Shown one piece after another: positions 17,580 through 25,203 of a stretch of DNA of 51,588 nt; position 1 is the first letter of the stretch; each line of letters opens with the position of its first letter. The position numbers were made by a program, and so were the translations under genes. The stretch is from Acidobacteriota bacterium (GTDB lineage: Bacteria > Acidobacteriota > UBA6911), in contig JAFGTD010000044.1 in the NCBI GenBank assembly GCA_016934295.1, forward strand, positions 1-51,588, given 5' to 3'. The notes beneath the pieces were generated by a model that made no database searches, was not told the DNA's origin, and saw only the letters and a program-made list of their open reading frames with translations.

Positions 17580-18539
17580 ATGAAAAAAGTAGCAATGTTA
17601 TTATTTTTTGTCGCCATGGCAGCCGGATGCAGCGTCGAGCAGTCCGATCAAGCTCAGGAAACCAGCCACTGCGATCGTGCCTGCCTGGAGGCGATCGCGG
17701 ATCAATACATTGAAGCAATGGTGGCGCACGATGCATCCGGAGCCCCGTTTGCCGAAAATATTATTTTTACCGAAAACACCGTGAAGCTTCCTCTCACCGA
17801 AGGACTCTGGTACACGACTTCGGGAATCGGCGATTTCAAATTTTATATCTGCGATCCCGAGGAGGGGCAGGTGGCCTGGACCGGCATCGCTAAAGAACAT
17901 GAAAAACCGGTGCTGCTGTCCGTTCGCCTTAAAGTCGCCGATCGGAAAATAACCGAAGCGGAATCGATCGTAGTCCGCGACGTGCAGGAAAACAATTTTG
18001 CCAATCTTAAAACCCCGCCTCCCGGTTTCACGGAATTCCTTGAGCCGTCCGAACGCATCCCGCGCGAGGCGATGCTCCGGATGCCCGATATTTACTTTGA
18101 AGCCTTGGACAAACTCGACGATACCGGCATCCCCTGGGATGAAGACGCCTACAGGATGGAAAACGCGATGGTGACCTGCGGGACCATTCCCGACGGGGCT
18201 CCTCCTGCGCCCGGGCTCCCGTCAAGCACCTCGTGTAAAACGCCCGACGGGAAAATTCCTCCCGTGCTGAAGACGATCCACAACGTCTATCCGAGACGCA
18301 CCCCGGTGGTGGATGTGGAAAAGGGTCTTACCTGGGGCCTGTACTGCTTCAACCATCGCGGCATAAAAACGATTACTATGCCGGACGGAAGCACCCACGA
18401 AAGTTGGGCTTCAACGCCCAGCTCCATGCCTTTCGCCGACATGTTCAAGATAAAGAACGGGAAGCTTCGCGGCATTTTCGCCATCGGCGTCATGCTGCCC
18501 TACGGCATAGGCGACGGCTGGGCCGGCCCCACGTTTTAA
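17580..18539 (+). CDS. Lipoprotein with NTF2/DUF8021-like repeats
   Basis: The 319 aa protein has a strong AAGGAGG ribosome site. The lipobox AAGC puts the lipidated Cys at residue 17. After it, CDRACLEAIADQYIEAMVAHD resembles the start of an NTF2-like/SnoaL-like domain of the DUF8021 kind, with EGLWYTTSGIGDFKFYICDP and GQVAWTG typical of that family. The second half contains another DIYFEALDKLDDTGI segment that looks like a second, diverged copy. No catalytic residues can be named. It would be anchored in the envelope. A mobile element begins 3 nt after its stop codon. Confidence 0.7.
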   Translation: MKKVAMLLFFVAMAAGCSVEQSDQAQETSHCDRACLEAIADQYIEAMVAHDASGAPFAENIIFTENTVKLPLTEGLWYTTSGIGDFKFYICDPEEGQVAWTGIAKEHEKPVLLSVRLKVADRKITEAESIVVRDVQENNFANLKTPPPGFTEFLEPSERIPREAMLRMPDIYFEALDKLDDTGIPWDEDAYRMENAMVTCGTIPDGAPPAPGLPSSTSCKTPDGKIPPVLKTIHNVYPRRTPVVDVEKGLTWGLYCFNHRGIKTITMPDGSTHESWASTPSSMPFADMFKIKNGKLRGIFAIGVMLPYGIGDGWAGPTF

Positions 18540-18541
18540 TC

Positions 18542-18776
18542 AGGGTCGGACCACGGTAAATTATTATAATTATTAGTTTTAAGGTGTTTTTTATACTATA
18601 ATACCGGCTTTAGATTCATTTTCAGGGGTCTTTTTCTGCATTTAAGGTTTTCAAAATATAACTTCCAATTCCTTAAAATGAAAAAAAGGCGCTCAAAATT
18701 GGCTCTAAGGCCTGTTTCATGAGGCAAAACAGTATTTATCTTATGTCTTTTCAATCATTTGCCGTGGTCCGACCCC
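18542..18776. mobile_element. MITE-like element with 20-bp inverted ends
   Basis: The left end AGGGTCGGACCACGGTAAAT (18542-18561) is repeated inverted at the right end as ATTTGCCGTGGTCCGACCCC (18757-18776), matching at 18 of 20 positions. There is no coding frame. Internal blocks resemble the flanks of the RAYT at 50.7 kb: GGGGTCTTTTTCTGCATTTAA against the palindrome arm there, and AAAAAAAGGCGCTCAAAAT...AAGGCCTGTTTCATGAGG against the downstream flank there. It fills the gap between two genes, ending 1 nt before the ATG of the MFS gene. Confidence 0.8.
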
Positions 18777-18777
18777 A

Positions 18778-19941
18778 ATGAATGAACCGGTTTTTAGAGA
18801 CCGCAATCTGCAGCTGATATTTATCGTTACGCTGTTTGCCGTCATGGGAGTGGCCAGCATCGCTCCAGCTTTTCCACAGATAATCCGGCATTTCAACATC
18901 GGCGAACATGAAGTGGGATGGCTGATTGCGGCCTTCACCCTGCCCGGAGTTTTTCTCACGCCCGTCACGGGCGTTCTGGCCGACCGAATGGGCAGAAAAA
19001 ATATCCTGATCCCTTCCCTGATTCTTTTCGGCATCGCCGGATTCTGCTGCATATTCGCCCGCACTTACCATTTTCTGCTTATCCTCAGGTTTTTCCAGGG
19101 CGTCGGAGCCGCTTCGCTGGGTTCCATGAACGTCACCCTCATCGGCGACCTGTATTCCGGTCCCCGACGCATCGAGGCGATGGGGTATAACGTCAGTGTG
19201 CTCAGCATCGGCACAGCCGGCTATCCTGCAATAGGCGGCGCACTGGCGCTTCTGGGCTGGTACTTTCCTTTTATGCTGCCTATCCTGGCCGTCCCTCTGG
19301 GAACTGTCATTGCTTTTAAATTGAAAACACCCGGACCGGAGGCAACACAGGAACTTGGCGTCTATCTTCGGAATACCTGGAAGAATATCAACCAGCGAAG
19401 CGTCTGGGGATTGTTCGTGCTGAACATACTCGCGTTTTTCCTGATATACGGCGCATACCTTACCTATCTGCCGATATTGATGGAAACCCGTCTTCACAGC
19501 ACCTCGTTCACTATCGGATTGATCATGTCGCTAGCCTCGGGAACCATGGCGATCGTGTCCGCCTCTATCGGGAAGATCAACAGGTTATTCGATACACAAA
19601 GCATAATCATAATCGGCATCGGCTTCTATCTGGCGTCCATGACGCTTTTCGCCTTCGCCTCTTCCTATTGGTTTATCGTGCTTCCGGCGCTTCTTTACGG
19701 CTTTGCACAGGGACTGGTTCTGCCTACCATCCAGACCCTCCTGTTGGGATTTGCCCCATACCGGCAGCGTGCGGCTTTCATGTCGCTCAACAGCATGGTC
19801 CTGCGCATCGGGCAGACGGCAGGTCCTGTCGTCATAGGATTCGCCTACGCGACAGGAGGAGGCATTCAATACGCCTTCCTGGGGGGCAGCGTGGTTGCCG
19901 TCATTATGCTGGGGATCGTTGTCGGGATGGTGCGGAAATAG
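18778..19941 (+). CDS. MFS drug/small-molecule exporter, DHA1-like
   Basis: The 387 aa protein has twelve predicted membrane segments. The DHA-type signature GVLADRMGRKNILIPSL follows TM2, and LRFFQGVGAASLGSM is in TM4. These proteins are proton-coupled exporters of drugs or metabolites in the inner membrane. Its start codon lies 1 nt after the end of the inserted element, so it has no Shine-Dalgarno of its own; the preceding bases are the terminal repeat. Expression must therefore depend on the element or on readthrough from the lipoprotein gene. Confidence 0.82.
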   Translation: MNEPVFRDRNLQLIFIVTLFAVMGVASIAPAFPQIIRHFNIGEHEVGWLIAAFTLPGVFLTPVTGVLADRMGRKNILIPSLILFGIAGFCCIFARTYHFLLILRFFQGVGAASLGSMNVTLIGDLYSGPRRIEAMGYNVSVLSIGTAGYPAIGGALALLGWYFPFMLPILAVPLGTVIAFKLKTPGPEATQELGVYLRNTWKNINQRSVWGLFVLNILAFFLIYGAYLTYLPILMETRLHSTSFTIGLIMSLASGTMAIVSASIGKINRLFDTQSIIIIGIGFYLASMTLFAFASSYWFIVLPALLYGFAQGLVLPTIQTLLLGFAPYRQRAAFMSLNSMVLRIGQTAGPVVIGFAYATGGGIQYAFLGGSVVAVIMLGIVVGMVRK

Positions 19942-20031
19942 ACGGAACAAGCGGCAAAATCAGGTTCCCATCCTATCCAAACCGTTTGCCGGTAGTGTAC
20001 AATCCATCCAAACCGCTATAAGGAGACCGGG

Positions 20032-20379
20032 ATGCAGATTATCGATTCCCAAAATCAAATTCACCTGGACGAGCTGCGGGAAATGGCTGCCGCCATGTTC
20101 GGTGATATGGTAAAGGCCGTTGTGGACGTTGGGCGCGAAATTATGGCCGTCGATGCGGAATTGCACGCCGACGAAGAGACGCTGTTGCTTGAAAAGGGTT
20201 CGAATCAGTACGATCTCTGGGGAATCAACCTGTATCCGGAACTTGAGGGTGAGGATTTCGTGGAATTCAGTTCGATGATCAATCTCCGCCCTTCGCAGGG
20301 AAACCGAAGCCGCGGGGTGGAGAACCCCGCGATCCGGGATCGCATCCTGAAGATCGTAAACAGCCTGGTGATTCGATGA
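20032..20379 (+). CDS. DUF5674 family protein
   Basis: The 115 aa protein has AAGGAG before the ATG. The conserved central block (MFGDMVKAVVDVGREIMAVD, ELHADEETLLLEKGSNQYDLWGIN) is the DUF5674 signature as I remember it; the family's function is unknown. It is small, acidic and cytoplasmic. Its stop overlaps the start of the next gene by ATGA, so the two are translationally coupled in the manner of toxin-antitoxin or regulator pairs. Confidence 0.75.
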   Translation: MQIIDSQNQIHLDELREMAAAMFGDMVKAVVDVGREIMAVDAELHADEETLLLEKGSNQYDLWGINLYPELEGEDFVEFSSMINLRPSQGNRSRGVENPAIRDRILKIVNSLVIR

Positions 20380-20708
20380 CGCATCAACATCAAGAACTGG
20401 CCGCGGGCAGATGGACCCGGCTTTCGTTTGCAGAGCAAATGGCCAATGTCGGAAGCGAAGTCGAACGAACGATTTCATGGAAAAACAAAGGACGTTTGGA
20501 ATTCAGCCAACGGGCTTTTGAGCGTGCCCTGGAACTTCTAGATCTTACGATCTCCGATATTAAGAACCGTCGAAGGTTAAAGGAGTTGCTCCGGGTAAGA
20601 GAAAGCCTGGCGGATCACTTCTTTTTCGATAATTCCTATAAATCCAGCCCGGAGAGCTGGCAGCGGTACTTCCATAGCTTCATGATCGCCGCGCGGGGGA
20701 AACGATAG
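20376..20708 (+). CDS. Conserved small helical protein, function unknown
   Basis: The 110 aa protein overlaps the DUF5674 gene by 4 nt. The blocks MANVGSEVERTISWKNKGR, ALELLDLTISDI and RRLKELLRVRESLADHFFFD are typical of a widespread small alpha-helical family often found beside nucleotidyltransferase or DUF genes. No catalytic motif is evident. The coupling to DUF5674 suggests that the two products act together. Confidence 0.65.
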   Translation: MTHQHQELAAGRWTRLSFAEQMANVGSEVERTISWKNKGRLEFSQRAFERALELLDLTISDIKNRRRLKELLRVRESLADHFFFDNSYKSSPESWQRYFHSFMIAARGKR

Positions 20709-20828
20709 AAAATAAACGTCCCGTTCATCTATCAAACAAGATCGAATTTCGTTACAATAGCCCAACTTTCTGATTCCTGTTTTATCGCTTTGCACCAGGG
20801 AAATTTTATCCCTTTCTCCACTGAAGAT

Positions 20829-20990
20829 ACCCGCTCCTGGGACATACACCCGGAAGACGGGAGGTTTTTGATGCTGCAGGCCGCGCGGCCTGCGGCTGAA
20901 ACAACTTCAGCCCCGGAGGAGTCTCCCCGCAAAATCGAAATCGTCCTCAACTGGTTCGAGGAACCGAAACAGAAGGTCCCGGGGAAATAA
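20829..20990 (+). pseudogene. C-terminal remnant of TolB-like/Ser-Thr kinase propeller protein
   Basis: The translated tail SWDIHPEDGRFLML...IEIVLNWFEEPKQKVPGK matches the last strand and tail (DVSPDGQRFLMI...VVLNWFEELK) of WD40/TolB-like propellers fused to bacterial Ser/Thr kinases. Only about 55 residues remain; the region upstream shows no propeller. It is best read as the end of a gene whose body was lost. Confidence 0.6.
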
Positions 20991-21058
20991 TCAGAAATAT
21001 GCCTACGGTTCCGCTCCATCCTGATGCCATAATAGGTTATAGAGAAGTGAGGTTTCTC

Positions 21059-21283
21059 ATGCATCGTGTGGAATATACGAATCCGGAAACGGACACGAAA
21101 AAGAAGGCCTGCCGGGCCGCAATCGATTACGGCATTGATGTAAATCAACTTGATTATATTCTGAGTTTAACTCCGGCGGAGCGTTTGAGGCGGCATGATG
21201 CCGCCCTCATTTTTGTTCGTACTGCGCGGGAGGCGGGTATTCGTTATTATGGCATCGACAATAGATCTCCTGAAACGTCTTAA
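21059..21283 (+). CDS. Small protein coupled to nucleotidyltransferase
   Basis: The start at the ATG at 21059 is supported by GTGAGG 7 nt upstream. The product is 74 aa, charged and mostly helical (TDTKKKACRAAIDYGIDVNQ, LDYILSLTPAERLRRHDAAL). Its end overlaps the next gene by 35 nt. Short helical proteins of this kind accompany AbiEii-type nucleotidyltransferases as partners. I do not recognise a named family. Confidence 0.6.
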   Translation: MHRVEYTNPETDTKKKACRAAIDYGIDVNQLDYILSLTPAERLRRHDAALIFVRTAREAGIRYYGIDNRSPETS

Positions 21284-21734
21284 CGCGCATCAGGTAAAAT
21301 ATGTCCTTGTAGGAGGAATAGCCTGCGTCATTCACGGCTCCCAGGTGGTCACGCAGGATACGGATATCTGTGCCCCGCTTAATCCGGAAAACATATCTGC
21401 ACTGCTAAATGCTCTCGCCGATGCAAATCCTCGCTTCCGTATGACTCACGACCTGAAAATGTTACCCAAACAGGCCGAAGAACTGACCGGGTATAAAAAT
21501 CTGTATCTGATTACGGATTTTGGTCAGCTGGACATTTTATCCGAAATCACAGGGATCGGCGAATACGCGGAAGTTGAAAAACATATCATCCGGGTCGATC
21601 TGGAAGACATTGAATGCCTTGTTCTGGACCTGGATATGTGCATCACCGCCAAAAAAGCAATGAACACCCCCAAAGACCGCCAGGTTGCCATAGAGCTGGA
21701 AGCCATCCGGGAACGGCTGCGCGAGCCGGGATAA
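21249..21734 (+). CDS. AbiEii/MNT-like nucleotidyltransferase
   Basis: The start at the ATG at 21249 gives 161 aa. The N-terminus has the fold signature KYVLVGGIACVIHGSQVVTQ followed by DTDI, equivalent to the GG...DxD metal site of pol-beta-type nucleotidyltransferases. A later acidic strand (GQLDILSEITG) supplies the third carboxylate. Such proteins transfer nucleotides to tRNA or to partner proteins and often form the toxin half of AbiE-like systems. The preceding overlapping 74-aa gene is the likely partner. Confidence 0.75.
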   Translation: MASTIDLLKRLNAHQVKYVLVGGIACVIHGSQVVTQDTDICAPLNPENISALLNALADANPRFRMTHDLKMLPKQAEELTGYKNLYLITDFGQLDILSEITGIGEYAEVEKHIIRVDLEDIECLVLDLDMCITAKKAMNTPKDRQVAIELEAIRERLREPG

Positions 21735-21892
21735 AGAGATCATCCGTTAGTTTACCAAAACATACACCGGGAAATCGTGCGGCCTGATCCACTTCTTACA
21801 AAGGATGAACAGATAAAAGGGGTCGGGTGTATAATGCCCGATGTCCGAAAAAGCCCATTTTGGAATCGCAAACCGTTTAAGGAGACATCGAT

Positions 21893-23458
21893 ATGAAGCA
21901 TCCTAAAGGTTTCATCCTGTGTGCAGTTTTCCTGGCAATTCTTATTTTTACGCTGCCGGCCGCGGCGCAGCAGTCCTGTGAAAGCCTGAAGTCGATCAAA
22001 ATCCCGAACATCACCATCACTTCCGTGGAAAAAGGCGAACCGGGATACGAGCTGGCCGCTCAGGGCGGCGGATTTATGAATGCGCCCGCCCAGAAAATCC
22101 AGGCTCCGTTCTGCCGGATTCAGGCCGTTTCGGCTCCGAGCAGCGACTCGCATATCGGCATCGAGGTCTGGCTTCCCGACGCCTCCAACTGGAACGGCAG
22201 GTTCCTGGCTGTGGGAAATCCCGGATTTATCGGCTCCATCGCCAGTTCCGGTATTGCACGGAACATGGAGCAGGGGTATGTCTCTGCGGGAACCGACACC
22301 GGACATTTGGATCCGGGATTCGAATGGGCCATCGGGCATCCGGAAAAATGGGCGGACTGGGGCCATCGCGCCGTGCATGAAATGGTTGTCGCAACCAAGA
22401 CTCTGGCCAATGCCTACTACGGCAAGCCCATTCAGTACTCCTACTGGAACAGCTGCCATAATGGCGGCAACCAGGGGCTTAATGAAGCGCAGCGCTATCC
22501 CGAGGACTTCGACGGGATTATTGCCGAGGATCCCGCCTTCTTCATCACCCATCTGCAGCCGGGCTCCCTGTATATCAGCTGGGTAGCTCTCAAGGACGGA
22601 GTTGGAGGTCCCGGCTATATCCCCCCGGCAAAACTTGAAGTAATCAACAAGGCAGCGCTTGCGGCCTGTGATGGAAACGACGGGCTCGTCGACGGCATAA
22701 TCGAACGTCCTACAAGCTGCGATTTCGATCCTGCGAGCATCCAGTGCAAAAACGGGGACGGGCCGGACTGCCTTACCGCCGGCCAGGTCGATACAGTCCG
22801 GAAAATCTATGAAGGCGCGAAATTCAACGATGGTACGCCAATATATACCGGCTTTGAACGGGGAAGCGAGTTGAATTGGGCCTTTATGATTGAGAAGGAA
22901 CCTTTCTCGGTCAATATGAACTATTTCAAAGGAATCGTGTTTGAGGATCCCGACTGGGATTTCCATACGTTCGATGTGGACCGGGACACGCGCCTGGGCA
23001 TAAAGAAAGCCGCTGCCGCAGTGGACGCGAACAATCCGAACCTGAAGCCTTTCAAGGATGCGGGCGGCAAAATCATTATGCTTTCATCCTGGAACAGCCT
23101 CGCCCTTCCGCCGGGGCAGTATGTCAAATACTACGAAGCGGTGGAGAAAACCATGGGCGGCCCCGAACAGACACAGGATTTTGCGCGTATGTTCACGGCC
23201 CCCGGCTCCGGCGGATGCCCCGCATTTGCGAATCCCGAAGGCTTCAAGCTTTTTGACGCCATTGTGGATTGGGTCGAAAAAGGCGAAGCTCCCGATAGAA
23301 TAATCTATCCCCATACAAAGGGGGGAGGCATGATGGGAGGCGGCGGCGGTGAAGCGTACCGAACCCGCCCGTTATGCGTCTATCCCAAGCAGGCCAGATA
23401 TAATGGAAGCGGCGATCCGAACGACGCAGCCAATTTCACCTGCGTCGATCCGAACTAA
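21893..23458 (+). CDS. Tannase/feruloyl-esterase-fold secreted protein lacking the catalytic triad
   Basis: The 521 aa protein has AAGGAG upstream and a Sec signal peptide (about 1-25, cleavage near PAAA/QQ). The family scaffold is clear: VGNPGF, GYVSAGTDTGH, QGLNEAQRYPEDFDGIIAEDPA, and the calcium-lid segment ACDGNDGLVDGII. The active site is not. Where esterases have GCSxGG, this has SCHNGG, so the nucleophile Ser is His189. The Asp of the WxD segment is Ser402 (SSWNSLALPP). The His of GxGHC is Gly441 (PGSGGCP). Both cysteines of the CS-D-HC motif remain (C188, C442). It is therefore probably not an ester hydrolase. First gene of a three-gene operon. Confidence 0.88.
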   Translation: MKHPKGFILCAVFLAILIFTLPAAAQQSCESLKSIKIPNITITSVEKGEPGYELAAQGGGFMNAPAQKIQAPFCRIQAVSAPSSDSHIGIEVWLPDASNWNGRFLAVGNPGFIGSIASSGIARNMEQGYVSAGTDTGHLDPGFEWAIGHPEKWADWGHRAVHEMVVATKTLANAYYGKPIQYSYWNSCHNGGNQGLNEAQRYPEDFDGIIAEDPAFFITHLQPGSLYISWVALKDGVGGPGYIPPAKLEVINKAALAACDGNDGLVDGIIERPTSCDFDPASIQCKNGDGPDCLTAGQVDTVRKIYEGAKFNDGTPIYTGFERGSELNWAFMIEKEPFSVNMNYFKGIVFEDPDWDFHTFDVDRDTRLGIKKAAAAVDANNPNLKPFKDAGGKIIMLSSWNSLALPPGQYVKYYEAVEKTMGGPEQTQDFARMFTAPGSGGCPAFANPEGFKLFDAIVDWVEKGEAPDRIIYPHTKGGGMMGGGGGEAYRTRPLCVYPKQARYNGSGDPNDAANFTCVDPN

Positions 23459-23476
23459 TAGAAGGAGGTAGCTGTT

Positions 23477-25189
23477 ATGACCGGATTCCGGTATTTCCTG
23501 GTCCTGGGCATGTTTGCCGCCATTGTAGCGGCATTCCCGGGCCCGTCCGGAGCGCTGTCTGCTCAGGATACATCTGAAATTCAATATGAAGTCTTCAGCC
23601 CGTGGGCGGAAGTGGATCCCATACCGCTCCGGGGAATCTCACCGAGGATTGATTCCCTGGCGGGCAAGAAAATCGGCGTGTTCGCCAACTACAAGCGGGC
23701 TGCCCTGCCCATTGCGGGATCGCTTCAGAAAAGACTGAATGCCCTGTATCCCGATTCCGAGATCAGCCTTTTCCATTCGAGCGAATGGAACGTCACCGAA
23801 ATCGAAACGGAGGATCGGGACAAGTTTGAAGCCTGGGTCAAAGGAGTGGACGCCGTCATCCTCGTAGTGGGTGATTGAGGGTCCTGCACAAAGTTCCTCG
23901 TCTATAACGGGATATCGATCGAGGACTTTGGCACGCCGGTCGTGATACTGGCGAATCCAGGTTTTGTCAGGGACGCTCATTCCGCAGCGTCCAGTAAAGG
24001 TGTTCCCGGAATCCGGATCCTGCCCTTGAATGTGGCATGCGAATCCACGGTAGCCGAAGATATTGAAGCCGGCACCGCCGAAGCGATGCCGCATATCGCG
24101 GAAGCTTTAACCAAACCCCTGACCGCTGAAGAGAAATCCCCCCGACAATCGACGTCAGCGCCCCCCAGGATTGCTTTCAAAGGAAACTACGAAGATGTCA
24201 ACCGGTTCTTTTATCGAAAAGGCTGGACCGACGGTCTTCCGATAGTGCCGCCCACTGAAAAAGCCGTGGCCGAAATGATGACCGGCACCGACCTGCCGCC
24301 GGATCATGTGGTCACAAAGGTGATCCCCAGAATGGGAAAGGCCTCTGTCGAAAAAATCGCAGTCAACGCGGTCATGGCGGGCGCGCTTCCCACGCACATG
24401 CCGGTACTGATCGCCGCGGTAAAAGCCCTGATGGTGCAGAAAACCCGCTTCGATACTTTTGAAGTCAGCACGGGTTCCTGGGCGCCATTCTTCGCGATCA
24501 ACGGCCCCGTACGCAACGACATCCATATCAATTGCAGTTCGGGCGCCCTCAGCCCCGGGGATATCGCCAACGCGGCCATCGGGAGGGCGGTAGGGCTGAT
24601 CGTCAAGAATATCGGCGGCGCGAGGAAAGGCATCGAGGACATGGGCGTAATCGGCAATCCATCCAAATACACCCTTGTTATCGGTGAAAACGAGGAGGAG
24701 AGCCCCTGGGAGCCCCTTCACGTGGAGCGGGGATATAACAGGGAAGACAATACCCTGACCGTGTTTTTTCCTAACAGTTTTACACAGTCGGTTCCCCGCG
24801 GAACCAGCGCGGAGGGCATTGCGCAATCGCTCGCGGCCATGGGGCCGTGGAGCATGTCGTGCCTTATCGTTATTCCCTCGCATGCCAGGGTTCTGGCGGA
24901 CGCAGGCTGGACCAAGAAAAAGCTCAAGGAGTTTATCCTGCAGAATGCGGCGGATCCTTTCCGATCCGACCGGGAGGATTCGGACGTCCTTTCCGTACCG
25001 CCGCGGGCCGTCGATACCAGCGGGCTGATGATTCTGGTCGCCGGCGGGCCGGGGGCCTGGATGGGAATGCTCCGGAGCGTCGGCGGCATACAAAACGATT
25101 TCGTTACAACGAAAATCGAGCTGCCGCGCAACTGGGACGCCCTGGTGAAAAAGTACAAAAACATCGTTCCCGTCTATGCGGGCTATTAA
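23477..25189 (+). CDS. UGSC family selenoprotein, exported, Sec at in-frame UGA
   Basis: The reading frame continues through TGA at 23876-23878: VILVVGD, then Sec134, then GSCTKFLVYNG, exactly the U-G-S-C motif after which the family is named. With Sec counted, the product is 570 aa. It has a GGAGG ribosome site and a signal peptide (about 1-29). The UGSC domain spans about 35-200. A second domain (about 225-570, GWTDGLPIVPPTEKAV, GKASVEKIAVNAVMAG, EESPWEPLHVERGY) belongs to a family often seen with UGSC proteins. The chemistry of UGSC is unknown to me; a redox Sec/Cys pair (U134, C137) is inferred. It lies 18 nt after the tannase-fold gene and 14 nt before the UroD-family gene. Confidence 0.85.
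23876..23933 (+). promoter_or_regulatory. Selenocysteine UGA with candidate bacterial SECIS hairpin
   Basis: The UGA is at 23876-23878. Arms TGC-a-CAAAGTTCCTC (23885-23899) and GAGGACTTTGGCA (23921-23933) pair over 13 positions with two single-base bulges. The loop begins with GU at 23900, 22 nt after the UGA. In bacterial SECIS elements a G near the start of the apical loop, some 16-37 nt downstream, is the SelB contact. The 21-nt loop is large, so folding is needed to define the true apex. Confidence 0.65.
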
Positions 25190-25203
25190 TTTTTTACAGC
25201 GAT

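Noticed and set aside
20186-20210. GGGTTCGAATC resembling a tRNA T-arm
   Set aside because: It lies inside the DUF5674 coding sequence, and no cloverleaf can be formed around it.
23942-25189. Separate gene starting at the ATG at 23942
   Set aside because: It has no ribosome site, is in phase with the upstream frame, and the intervening codons continue a conserved domain across the UGA. One selenoprotein explains both parts better.
24847-25203. N-terminal extension of the UroD-family frame
   Set aside because: The extension overlaps the end of the selenoprotein in another phase; the ATG at 25204 fits the family start and operon spacing.
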